This document shows positions 1 through 8,498 of a stretch of 64,000 nt of DNA, piece after piece. How positions within the stretch are numbered: position 1 is the stretch's first letter; every line of letters begins with the position of its first letter. The DNA is from Mangrovitalea sediminis (GTDB lineage Bacteria > Pseudomonadota > Gammaproteobacteria > Pseudomonadales > Oleiphilaceae), in the NCBI RefSeq assembly GCF_002514725.1, contig NZ_NTLB01000001.1, positions 682,001-746,000 of the forward strand, read 5' to 3'. The translations under genes were made by a program, and so were the position numbers. The notes under the pieces were generated by a model. It did not search any database. It had not been told where the DNA came from and worked only from the letters and a program-made list of their open reading frames with translations.

Positions 1-1
1 G

Positions 2-727
2 GACGAGTTTTACTCCGCCGATGCCAACGACTACATCGCGGGCTTTCCGGCACATCCTCACCGGGGATTCGAGACGGTCACCTACATGCTCGACGGCCAC
101 ATGCTGCATGAGGACCATCTGGGCAACCGCGGCAACCTGCGCAGCGGAGGGGTCCAGTGGATGACGGCCGGCCGCGGCATTATCCACTCGGAAATGCCGC
201 AACAAAGCGAAGGACTGATGCGTGGATTCCAGCTGTGGATCAACCTGCCCGCCGCCGAAAAAATGAAGGCGGCAGGCTACCGCGACATACCGGCGGAGGA
301 GATTCCCGTCGCCACGTTGCCTGAAGGCGGCACGGCCAAGGTAATTGCCGGTAGCATCGACGTCGCCGGCGACACGGTTGCCGGGCCGGTTCAGGGACTC
401 AGCACGGAAGCACTCTACGTTGACCTCAACCTGCCGCCGGATACCGTCTTCGAAACGGCATTGCCAGGCGACCGCAACGCTTTTGTCTATGCCTATGACG
501 GCAGCGGCCGGATCGGACAGGAGGCACTGCCGCACAGTGCCGCAGGCGTACTCGGCGACGGTGACAGCGTGCGCATCACCGCCGGGCCTGACGGTCTTCG
601 TGCCCTGCTGCTGGCAGGCAAACCGCTGCGGGAACCGGTGGCGCAATACGGTCCTTTTGTCATGAACACGGTCGATGAACTGGAACAGGCACTACAGGAT
701 TATCGGGACGGGACGCTGACCGACTGA
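2..727 (+). CDS. Pirin family protein (5' end outside window)
   Basis: The reading frame is already open at base 2, so the start codon lies before the window. The visible part begins in the N-terminal cupin, with HPHRGFETVTY followed by GRGIIHSEMP. These carry the His, His, His and Glu that bind the single metal in pirins. The second cupin follows to residue 213 counted from the first internal ATG at 86. Pirins are cytosolic bicupins; some are quercetinases and some are co-regulators, and the sequence does not tell which. A strong terminator follows directly and the next gene is convergent. Family assignment is firm; the role is unknown. Confidence 0.9.
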   Translation, partial: DEFYSADANDYIAGFPAHPHRGFETVTYMLDGHMLHEDHLGNRGNLRSGGVQWMTAGRGIIHSEMPQQSEGLMRGFQLWINLPAAEKMKAAGYRDIPAEEIPVATLPEGGTAKVIAGSIDVAGDTVAGPVQGLSTEALYVDLNLPPDTVFETALPGDRNAFVYAYDGSGRIGQEALPHSAAGVLGDGDSVRITAGPDGLRALLLAGKPLREPVAQYGPFVMNTVDELEQALQDYRDGTLTD

Positions 728-743
728 TGGGGAGCGCAACACT

Positions 744-774
744 GCCCGCGGCCCCTTGAGCCGCGGGCTTTTTT
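744..774 (+). terminator. Rho-independent terminator of the pirin gene
   Basis: A perfect 9-bp stem (GCCCGCGGC / GCCGCGGGC) with a 7-nt loop is followed by six T. It starts 16 bases after the pirin stop codon. Confidence 0.9.
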
Positions 775-790
775 GTGTTTCCGGAATCCG

Positions 791-831
791 CTTCCCTCTC
801 TCCCTAACCCTATCCCACGAGGGGAAAGGGG
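791..831. repeat. CCCTCTCCC-type intergenic palindromic element
   Basis: A pyrimidine-rich arm (CCCTCTCTCCC, TAACCC, ATCCC) is answered by a purine-rich arm (GAGGGGAAAGGGG). This resembles the imperfect palindrome seen between genes in many proteobacterial genomes. It lies between the convergent pirin and prkB genes. It is seen only once in this window, so its repeat status is inferred from memory of other genomes. Confidence 0.4.
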
Positions 832-873
832 ATTATTCCGAGGCTGACTCCACTACCGAGACTAGGCCCCACC

Positions 874-1740
874 TCAGGCAAACTGCTTGTGCGCCATCAT
901 TTCCAGCACCATGGGCCGCACAATCAGGTCCATCGCCAAGGGTAACTTGGTTCCCGGAATGACCATGGTGTCGTGCCGCGACATGGAGCTACCGGGAATC
1001 ATCTGCAGCAGGTAGGGGAATTCCACCGTTCCGCGATCACGGAAGTGGATGACGATCATGCTCTCATCGTCACTCGGCACATCGCGCACGATGAAGGGGT
1101 TCGACGTATCCACCAGCGGTACCCGCTGGAAGTTGATATGGGTATGGGAAAACTGCGGCACGATATCGTGCACATAGTCATCCATACGTTTGATGATGGT
1201 CTGCACCACCGCTTCCTGCGTGTAACCCCGTTGCCGCGTATCCCGGTAGATCTTCTGGATCCACTCAAGGTTGACGATGGGGACCACCCCGATCAGCAGG
1301 TCGACATACTGCGCCAGGTTGTACTGGTCAGTGATGATGCCACCGTGAAGCCCCTCGTAAAACAACACGTCGGTATCCGGCGGCAATGCCTTCCAGGGCG
1401 TAAAGGTGCCGGGCTTGTATCCCGCCTCGATCAGGCTCAGGTCGTCATCATGCACGTAATGACGAAAATGCCCCATACCCGAAGCGCTGTAGTCGTGGAA
1501 CAAGGCCTCGAGCTTGTCGATGTGGTTGGCCGCAGCCGCAAAATGGTTCCGCTCGCCATATTGGCCCTTGGCCGCCAACCGCGTCATCTGTTCCCGGGTG
1601 TACTTGTGGAAACTGTCGCCGCTGACCATGGCGGCACGGATATTCTCACCGGCAAAAATCTTGTTGAAGATATTGCACGCCGTCGTGGTGCCCGCCCCCG
1701 AAGAGCCGGTCACCGCGATGATCGGATAGCGTTTGGACAT
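874..1740 (-). CDS. prkB: PrkB-type phosphoribulokinase-family kinase
   Basis: The product is 288 aa, against about 289 in Escherichia coli PrkB. The N-terminus has a P-loop (VTGSSGAGTTT) of the phosphoribulokinase/uridine kinase fold, and the central region has the family's LFYEGLHGG segment. No RuBisCO gene is in the window, so a Calvin-cycle role is not implied; the physiological substrate of heterotroph PrkB is uncertain. The frame stays open upstream to 1848. I place the start at the ATG at 1740 because MSKRYPIIAVTG aligns with the family start. The Shine-Dalgarno there is weak. It lies 153 bp downstream of the large GGDEF/EAL gene on the same strand. Confidence 0.88.
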   Translation of the reverse strand: MSKRYPIIAVTGSSGAGTTTACNIFNKIFAGENIRAAMVSGDSFHKYTREQMTRLAAKGQYGERNHFAAAANHIDKLEALFHDYSASGMGHFRHYVHDDDLSLIEAGYKPGTFTPWKALPPDTDVLFYEGLHGGIITDQYNLAQYVDLLIGVVPIVNLEWIQKIYRDTRQRGYTQEAVVQTIIKRMDDYVHDIVPQFSHTHINFQRVPLVDTSNPFIVRDVPSDDESMIVIHFRDRGTVEFPYLLQMIPGSSMSRHDTMVIPGTKLPLAMDLIVRPMVLEMMAHKQFA

Positions 1741-1893
1741 CGCATCGGACTCATACAGCCATCTGGATTTCTGGGAAATCGACGATTTCCCGGGGGACAA
1801 GTGCGCCGCTGGCTGCCCGTCCCTCCGCGTTTCGGCGCATTGTGGCACGAGACAGCCGGGGCCCGCTATGTCATCCGGCGCCGGAAGGCGGAA

Positions 1894-4800
1894 TCAATCC
1901 ATGCTGCTGAGCAGCTTCGGCTTTTCGATGATATAGCCCTGGCCATAGTCGACGCCCAGCTCGCGCAGGATATCGAGAGCGGCCTTATCCTCAATCTGGG
2001 AGGCGATCACCTCCCGTCCCATGAAGTGCGCCATCTCGACCATGGAGCGCACCATGACCCGGTCAGTGTCGTTGTGATGGATGTTACGGATAAAGCTGCC
2101 GTCGATCTTGATCAGGTCGACCGGCAGGCTGCGCAGGAACTCGTAAGCAGTGGCACCAGTGCCGAAATTGCCCAGGCAGAACCGGCATCCCAGTTCCTTC
2201 AGCTCCTTAACGAAGTCGATCACACCATGCAGGTTATTGATCGCAGCAGCCTCGGTGATCTCGAACCACATACGTTCGATGGGCGCATCCCGTTCGCTGA
2301 GACGATGGTAGATGAACTCCAGCAGGTCTTCGTCGTTCAGCGAATGACCCGACAGGTTGATACAGACGCCACCGTTCCTTTCCAGCCCCTGAGGCCGGCT
2401 GCGCAACCAATCGAGGACATGCCCCACCACCCAGCGGTCGACCGCCTGCATCCGATTGTAGCGCTCCGCCATACGGACAAATTCTCCGGTGGAGATCAAC
2501 TCGCCGTTATCGTCATACATGCTGATCAGCGCTTCGTATTGCGTTCCCATGCGGGTTTCGCCATGCAGCGGGATGATCTTCTGCGCTCGCAGCAGGATGC
2601 GTTCTTCGTCCAGGTTCCCCATGCCGGCGATCTTGGCGGCAATGCGTTCGCGTTGGGATTGCTCATCGGCCGCAACCTTCACCCAGTCGATACGGCCGTT
2701 ACCCTGGCGCTTGGCAAGGCGGCAGGCTTCAGAGGCGGCCTTGAGCCAACGGTCGCCACTGGACAGCACCGCCGAGCTGGCAGCACAACCGACACTGGCT
2801 GAAATCTCGTAGGTGCGGCCACCATACATCGGCTGCATACCCTCGATCTCATGGATCAGGGTGTACAGGGTCGACTCCGCATCCACTGTCGGCACCAGGA
2901 TGGCGAATTCATCACCACCCAGTCTTGCCACACTGCCATCCGCCCCAACATGGCCCCGCAGGCGCTTGGCCACCTGCTGCAACACCTCATCGCCAGCCGC
3001 CGAACCGGCGGTATCGTTAAGCAGGCGGAACTGCCTCAGATCGATCCAGGCCAGCGTGGTATCACCCTCATGTCCGCAACGCTCGAGGTAGCGGTCCAAT
3101 TCCCGTTCGAATTCCCGGCGGGTGGCCAAGCCGGTCAGATCGTCATGACTGCTGGCCCAGGAGAGTTGGTCGTACACCGTCTTCACCATACGATCGATAC
3201 TCTCGTCGACGATGGGGCGGTCGTAGTTGGGATCCGGCACGATCAGCCCTTGCTGGAGCTGCTGGGCGAGCGTCGTCACGTCGCGCTCGACCACTTTCAT
3301 CCCCTGGTGATTGACGAAAACGAATCGCGTCAGCTCACGCGCCACCCAAACCAGGCGCATGTACTGGGGATTTGCCGGATCTTCCTGATAACGTAGCCAG
3401 TCTCCCACCTGTAACCGCTGAGCCCGGGATATCCATCGCTGCAGACTGCGCTGCTGCATTTCGCTCATCCCGACCGGCACCGAAGAGCTGGATTCCGACC
3501 GCTCCGGCATCTCGATCATTTCCTGGGAACCTTCATGCCGCCCGACCAGGAACTTCTTCAGCTCGTCACGGATCTGCCCCGACGGCATGTGGTTGCTGGA
3601 AATCGACGCCAGTCCTTCCTGAATAGTGCGCAAGAGCTCTGCCAGATTCACCGGGATCGAGGGGTCGTTGCCCAGCCCCAGCAGGGTATCCAGCACGGCC
3701 AGATAATCTTGCCAGAGCGCACTGTCCGGCCCCTGACGAATCCAGGTCAGGGACAGCAAGTCGCGCCAGCCGCCATTGAGGAGGGAAATCATGGCCTTGG
3801 GGACTTTACGACCCGACAGGCGGCGATCGATTTCCTCGGCAACGGCGAACTTGGCGTCCTCAACCTTCTGGGCGCCTTCAGCCGCGGCCGTAACCCGCTC
3901 CACATTACGTCGGTACACCAGGTTCTGACGCTCGATCATCTCGTCGAGCTCCCCCAGCACATCGCCGAAAACCTGGGTATCCTGTTCGAATTCCGTATTG
4001 AGACGCTGAACCAGTCCCTCCACGCGCCGCTGTATCACGCTGCTCATGCGGCCACCCTTGACACCCAGTTCCGCCACACGATTCATGACCGCCCTTACCG
4101 GGTTTTCTTCATCCTCGAAGAACTGGGGATCGCGCAATACCACTTTGAAGACAGGCACTTCCAGGCGCCGCAACTGGTCCCTTGCCGTCTCGCCCAAACG
4201 CGGGCTGTGCAACATGCTACCGAAGAAGCGGTCGACCACATCCAGCGAGGCCAACTGCTCTTCATTGAGACCGCGGTCTCCGGCCGAGCGAATCTGCGCC
4301 AGTATGCGCGAACGCAAACCTTCTTCGGGCGGCGCTTCCTGACGGGCCTCATCGACCTGCAAACCCTGTAACTCCCGCTGCAACTCTCCGGCAGACAAGG
4401 GGTTGGCTGTTGTCGGGAAAGAGGGTTCTGCCGGCCGCATACGGCCGCTCTGCAGGGTTCCCAGGAGGTTGCGGACCGTGGCAAATGCGGACTGCGCCTG
4501 CAATTGATGCTGATGGAAGGTTCGGCTGCTATCGCCCGGCACCGAACCTGGGCGCGGCGTCGTTCCAGTAGCGGCAGTGCTGCGCTCCGCGGGTTCGGGA
4601 CTTTTCTCCGCAGGCGCTTCCGCCTTTTTTTCTTCCGGTTTCTTTGGTTTTTCGACGGGCGTCCCGGCCTCCTTGCCGGATTTGCGGTCGGCCAGATAGC
4701 GGCTCAGATCCAGGTCAGGCAGGATACCCTGCCGGATCAGCAACTGATTCAATTCCGCGTACAGTTCGCCCAGCGACTTCAGCACGACCTGCTCGAAGGT

Positions 4801-5676
4801 GCGCAGGCAGATTTTTTCCACGGCACGGGAAAAACGCAGGATTTCAAGGGCATGACGGAAGGCGTCACACGCCAGCACCGGACCCAGCGGGTTCTGCTGT
4901 CCGGTCGCGTTAATCACACCGAGCTTGTCCAGCCGCATCCGCAACTGCAACAATTCACCCCGGTACTGGGTCTCGGCCTTGGTCACCATGACCTTGAGCG
5001 TCAACCAATCCTCGAACTCACCCTTGTCCACCAGGGACAGCTCCTGGGCAACACCCCCCGCCTGACGCCCCGCCTTTACCGGCGATTCCAGGGCAATCAC
5101 CATCTGGTGCCAAAGCGGTCGCTGCCGGGCCCGAATCTGCACCACAGCGTCCATCATCTCATTGGCGACCTGGTCGCTGATGGCCGCTGTCGCGGCATTC
5201 TGCAGCTCGTTCTCCAGCGTTTTAAAGCACTCGGTCATCAGCGGTTCGATGTGCTGCACGATGGCTCGCGTACACTGCCGCAGGATGAATTGTCCCCGGT
5301 CGGAACCCGACCGCAGGACAGAGGCATCCTGCTCGCCACTGCTGCCGCAAAGCCGCAACATGGCATCAATCGTGGTCGTCGATATCTGGCTGAATACCAC
5401 CCCCATGGCGCCATTGATCGCGCGCACCCGGCGCACCCGCATCCGGTGTTCACGGGCATTGTCAGGCTCCTGGAAGATCAGGTCGAAATCGTGGGGTGTC
5501 GGCTCCCGCTCCAACACGCTGTCCAGTTGCCGTCCCGTATCGGTGGAATAACGGATAAAAAGGCCTTCCGCACAGAAGTCGGCAATCTGGCATGACCAAT
5601 TATGGCGGCCTAACGACAACTGTGCGGCAAGCTTGATCGGCCTGCGGGGACTTGAGCGGCGGTCCTGCGGTTCCAT
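1894..5676 (-). CDS. PilZ-DUF1631-GGDEF-EAL protein with degenerate EAL
   Basis: A 1260-aa multidomain c-di-GMP protein. Residues 1-110 form a PilZ-like domain with R7xxxR11 and D33-F-C-A-E-G38, where Cys replaces the usual Ser of (D/N)xSxxG. A long helical DUF1631 region with an acidic, Pro/Glu/Lys-rich linker spans roughly 120-760. The GGDEF domain has an intact RLGGDEF at 920-924 and no RxxD inhibitory site at the usual spacing. The EAL domain retains E1048-A-L and FEITEAAA. Its metal-binding DD pair is changed to Gly-Asn (LGNFGTG, about 1169-1170), and the Glu of the EGVE-type loop is Ser (VIASQIED, about 1226). I infer a possible cyclase whose EAL domain is a c-di-GMP sensor or is inert. 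No membrane segment is visible. The start at 5676 has AAGGAAC upstream. Confidence 0.9.
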   Translation of the reverse strand: MEPQDRRSSPRRPIKLAAQLSLGRHNWSCQIADFCAEGLFIRYSTDTGRQLDSVLEREPTPHDFDLIFQEPDNAREHRMRVRRVRAINGAMGVVFSQISTTTIDAMLRLCGSSGEQDASVLRSGSDRGQFILRQCTRAIVQHIEPLMTECFKTLENELQNAATAAISDQVANEMMDAVVQIRARQRPLWHQMVIALESPVKAGRQAGGVAQELSLVDKGEFEDWLTLKVMVTKAETQYRGELLQLRMRLDKLGVINATGQQNPLGPVLACDAFRHALEILRFSRAVEKICLRTFEQVVLKSLGELYAELNQLLIRQGILPDLDLSRYLADRKSGKEAGTPVEKPKKPEEKKAEAPAEKSPEPAERSTAATGTTPRPGSVPGDSSRTFHQHQLQAQSAFATVRNLLGTLQSGRMRPAEPSFPTTANPLSAGELQRELQGLQVDEARQEAPPEEGLRSRILAQIRSAGDRGLNEEQLASLDVVDRFFGSMLHSPRLGETARDQLRRLEVPVFKVVLRDPQFFEDEENPVRAVMNRVAELGVKGGRMSSVIQRRVEGLVQRLNTEFEQDTQVFGDVLGELDEMIERQNLVYRRNVERVTAAAEGAQKVEDAKFAVAEEIDRRLSGRKVPKAMISLLNGGWRDLLSLTWIRQGPDSALWQDYLAVLDTLLGLGNDPSIPVNLAELLRTIQEGLASISSNHMPSGQIRDELKKFLVGRHEGSQEMIEMPERSESSSSVPVGMSEMQQRSLQRWISRAQRLQVGDWLRYQEDPANPQYMRLVWVARELTRFVFVNHQGMKVVERDVTTLAQQLQQGLIVPDPNYDRPIVDESIDRMVKTVYDQLSWASSHDDLTGLATRREFERELDRYLERCGHEGDTTLAWIDLRQFRLLNDTAGSAAGDEVLQQVAKRLRGHVGADGSVARLGGDEFAILVPTVDAESTLYTLIHEIEGMQPMYGGRTYEISASVGCAASSAVLSSGDRWLKAASEACRLAKRQGNGRIDWVKVAADEQSQRERIAAKIAGMGNLDEERILLRAQKIIPLHGETRMGTQYEALISMYDDNGELISTGEFVRMAERYNRMQAVDRWVVGHVLDWLRSRPQGLERNGGVCINLSGHSLNDEDLLEFIYHRLSERDAPIERMWFEITEAAAINNLHGVIDFVKELKELGCRFCLGNFGTGATAYEFLRSLPVDLIKIDGSFIRNIHHNDTDRVMVRSMVEMAHFMGREVIASQIEDKAALDILRELGVDYGQGYIIEKPKLLSSMD

Positions 5677-6010
5677 TTAGCGGTTCCGGTTCCTTGATGT
5701 TTCTGTCAGCAAAATCCGAGATCGGGCTATTATGCAGGCGTGTACCTATCGATGGCGGTCACGTGCGTTTTTATTGTGGGCAGGCCGAAAAGGTCAGACC
5801 ATACCCAGCCCCAAAGGACGGCAATCATGACATGTCGCCCACCTATCGCCTATTAGCCAAAGGGAACGGACTGAACATACTCCGTTCCTGGCCGTACGCG
5901 ACCGCCGAAACGCGTTCACATCCCGTCGGAGGGAACCCTGAGTAATCGGCGCTTTCTCAGTATAGACGGCCCCACGACTTAGTCCCGGCCAGCGGGGTAA
6001 TCCTTTGGAA
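5677..6010. other. Intergenic region between divergent genes
   Basis: 334 bp separate the minus-strand GGDEF/EAL gene from the plus-strand lipoprotein gene, so both promoters should lie here. I see a CATAAT-like -10 on the minus strand near 5735 without a convincing -35. I see no clear palindrome, terminator or credible small gene. A nine-codon frame at 5827 has AAAGGA before it but no other support. Confidence 0.5.
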
Positions 6011-7138
6011 ATGAGCCATCAGTCTGTTACCGATAGGGCCCGGCCATGCCGGAGCCGGCTTGGGGCGCGAAACATTCTGCTGATGTTTGTCCTGCTGTGC
6101 CTGGGCGGCTGCAGCGAGATCGCCTACTACGGTCAGGCCGTGCATGGCGAGCTCAGCCTGCTCTCTGCCCGGGAACCCATTCCAAAGCTCCTGCAAAACC
6201 CCTCCACGCCAGCGCCGCTACGCAGGAATCTTGCCGGGATCCAACAACTGCGGCGGTTCGCACGGGACCAGTTGGACCTGCCCGTTGGTGACAATTACTC
6301 CACCTATGTCGCCCTCGACAGGCCTTACGTTGCCTGGAATGTGGTGGCCTCACAGCCGCTGGCCCTGAAAGCCTATACCTGGTGCTACCCGGTGATCGGC
6401 TGTCACGGATACCGCGGGTTCTTCCACCAGGCGGACGCTCAGGCACTGGCCAACCAGCTTAGGGCAAAAGGCCTGGATACCTGGGTCGGCGGCGTTCCGG
6501 CCTATTCGACCCTGGGCTGGTTCGATGACCCGGTGCTCAGCACCTTTTGGGATTATCCGGAGACCGCCCGGGCCGGCCTGGTCTTCCACGAACTGGCACA
6601 CCGGGTGCTGTTTGTGAAGGGCGATACGACCTTTAACGAGAGTTTCGCAACTACGGTACAGGAGGAAGGAGTGCGCCGCTGGCTAGAGCAGCGTGGAACG
6701 CCCGCACAGCGTCAGGCCTGGCTAAGCGGGCAGCAACGGCAGGCACAAATCGACCAGTGGCAGAAAGAGACCGTCCGGCAACTGCAAAAGCTTTATGGGG
6801 ACGCCTCATTGGACTATCACGAAAAGCGCCGGCGGAAAGCACACATCCTGCTGGAGGCACAAACCCGCTTGAGAGCGCTCATCACCCGCTGGCCGGGCGT
6901 TAGCAGCGACTGGCCGAATACGCCGCTAAACAATGCCAAGCTGATGGCACTGCAGCAGTATACCGGCGACGTACCAGCCTTCCGCGCCCTGCTCACACAC
7001 TGTAACGGTCAGCTACCGGCATTTTATAACGCTGCCCGGCAGCTCGCAGAACGCGCCCCAAAGGCGCGGCGCGGCGCCCTCCAGCAGCTGCAACAGGGCG
7101 CAGCAGAGCCAGCTGGCACCTTTTGCGGCCAGCCATAA
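6011..7138 (+). CDS. Predicted aminopeptidase lipoprotein (COG4324-like)
   Basis: A 375-aa protein. The ATG at 6011 is chosen over an in-frame TTG two codons upstream; neither has a strong Shine-Dalgarno. The N-terminus carries a lipoprotein signal with a basic region, a hydrophobic core and a lipobox ending LGGC (about residue 34), so it should be lipidated and periplasm-facing. The zinc-protease signature HELAH lies near residue 198 in GLVFHELAHRVL. A downstream Glu in NESFATTVQEEG is a plausible third ligand. This pattern fits the uncharacterised predicted aminopeptidase family COG4324. The C-terminus is helical and basic. It converges on argA with a gap of 7 bp. The substrate is unknown. 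Confidence 0.8.
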   Translation: MSHQSVTDRARPCRSRLGARNILLMFVLLCLGGCSEIAYYGQAVHGELSLLSAREPIPKLLQNPSTPAPLRRNLAGIQQLRRFARDQLDLPVGDNYSTYVALDRPYVAWNVVASQPLALKAYTWCYPVIGCHGYRGFFHQADAQALANQLRAKGLDTWVGGVPAYSTLGWFDDPVLSTFWDYPETARAGLVFHELAHRVLFVKGDTTFNESFATTVQEEGVRRWLEQRGTPAQRQAWLSGQQRQAQIDQWQKETVRQLQKLYGDASLDYHEKRRRKAHILLEAQTRLRALITRWPGVSSDWPNTPLNNAKLMALQQYTGDVPAFRALLTHCNGQLPAFYNAARQLAERAPKARRGALQQLQQGAAEPAGTFCGQP

Positions 7139-7145
7139 CCGAGCC

Positions 7146-8456
7146 TCAGACCAGACGCTTCACAAAGATCTTGGAGTTCCGCTGGGCGTTGTACCCCGCA
7201 CGGCGTTCTTCCGGTAGCTCGGCCAGCGTCGCCGGCTCGAAGCCACGTTCGCGGAACCAATGCTCGGTCTGCGTCGTCAGGACGAACAGTCGCTCGATGC
7301 CCTGATCCAGCGCCATCTTCTCGATCATACGGAGAATCTGGTCACCGCGACCGGAACGCCGGTATGTCGTATTCACCGCGAAGCAGGCCAATTCAGCGAT
7401 ACCGTCATTCAGATAGGGATGAAAAGCGGCACACCCCACCACCGTGCCATCCCGTTCGTCGACGACAAAACGATCGATTTCGGTCTCGATCAACTCTCGC
7501 GGACGCCTCACCAGAATGCCCTGGCGCTCCAGCGGCTCGATCAACCCAAGAATACCGCCAATGTCTTCGGAACGAGCCCGGCGCACCTGCTCGTAATTGT
7601 CGTCATTCACCATGGTGCCTGAGCCGTCTCGGGTGAAAAGCTCCTCGAGCAGCGCACCGTCCCGCACATAACTGATGATATGGGCGCGACGAACACCCTT
7701 GGTGCAGGCATTACACGCAGCCTGCAGCAAGGCGGCGTCATGTCCCTCAAGCCGTCCTTCCACCAGGCGATTACAGGCTTCACGCACCGTCAGCTCGCGC
7801 ACGAGATGGCCATGCTCGTCCAGAATACCCTGGTGGTCCTTGAAGATAATGAGTTTCTCTGCCTGCAGGGCACTGGCCGCCTGACTACCCACGTCTTCAT
7901 AGGACAGGTTGAAGGCATCGCCGGTCGGCGAATAACCGATCGATGGCAGCAGCACGATATTGCCCTGCTCCAGCAGGCGCTCGATTCCGGCGACATCAAC
8001 CCGGCGCACCGCCCCGGTATACCCGAAATCGACACCGTCGAGCACTCCCACCGGTTTGGCGGTGATGAGATTCCCTCCGCAGACGCGAATCCGGGCGCCA
8101 TGCATGGGTGAATTCACGAGCCCCATCGACAGGCGACTCTCCAGCATGGCCCGCAGCGCACCGACAGCCTCCAGAACCAGTGGCAGATCCGCCTCCCGGG
8201 TCACACGCAAGCCCCGGTGAAAATCCGAGGTGACACCCACGGATTCGAGACGCGCCTGAATCTGCGGGCGGGCACCGAAGGCCAGAACCAGTTTCACACC
8301 CAGACTACTGAGCAACGTGATGTCGTGAATAATGTTCATCAGGTTGCTGTGCGCCAAGGCTTCGCCACCCAGCGTCAACACCACGGTTCGACCACGATGG
8401 GTGTTGATATAGGGGGACGAATGGCGAAATCCGTGCAACCAGTCGCTAGTGCTCAA
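7146..8456 (-). CDS. argA: N-acetylglutamate synthase
   Basis: Catalyses the first step of arginine synthesis, acetyl-CoA plus glutamate to N-acetylglutamate. The product is 436 aa (E. coli ArgA is 443). The N-terminal amino-acid-kinase-like domain (about 1-285) has GFRHSSPYINTHRGRTVVLTLGGEA cut here as GFRHSSPYINTHRG and VVLTLGGEA. The C-terminal GNAT domain (about 290-436) has YRRSGRGDQILRMIE as acetyl-CoA loop. The best Shine-Dalgarno (GGAGG) sits 7 nt before a TTG at 8456, so I use that as start; the frame is also open from a TTG at 8471. It is the second gene after argE, 42 bp downstream on the same strand. A 12-codon ATG frame (8488-8453) ends across the TTG start. Confidence 0.93.
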   Translation of the reverse strand: MSTSDWLHGFRHSSPYINTHRGRTVVLTLGGEALAHSNLMNIIHDITLLSSLGVKLVLAFGARPQIQARLESVGVTSDFHRGLRVTREADLPLVLEAVGALRAMLESRLSMGLVNSPMHGARIRVCGGNLITAKPVGVLDGVDFGYTGAVRRVDVAGIERLLEQGNIVLLPSIGYSPTGDAFNLSYEDVGSQAASALQAEKLIIFKDHQGILDEHGHLVRELTVREACNRLVEGRLEGHDAALLQAACNACTKGVRRAHIISYVRDGALLEELFTRDGSGTMVNDDNYEQVRRARSEDIGGILGLIEPLERQGILVRRPRELIETEIDRFVVDERDGTVVGCAAFHPYLNDGIAELACFAVNTTYRRSGRGDQILRMIEKMALDQGIERLFVLTTQTEHWFRERGFEPATLAELPEERRAGYNAQRNSKIFVKRLV

Positions 8457-8498
8457 TGCAGTGCCTCCCAAAGGGTCTTGCGAATCATCAGAGTGCCG

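Noticed and set aside
973-2802. 609-codon open frame on the plus strand
   Set aside because: It lies antisense to prkB and the EAL-domain gene and has no recognisable domain. Long antisense frames are common in GC-rich DNA.
4504-5595. 363-codon open frame on the plus strand
   Set aside because: It is a shadow of the PilZ/DUF1631 coding sequence. The minus-strand product has clear motifs and this one has none.
5652-5945. 97-codon frame in the 5677-6010 interval
   Set aside because: It has no ribosome site or family-like sequence and overlaps the start of the GGDEF/EAL gene. I judged it chance.
7260-7622. Open frames antisense to argA, argE and the Ala-Pro protein (for example 7260-7622, 8592-9758)
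   Set aside because: All mirror well-identified minus-strand genes and lack start signals or motifs.
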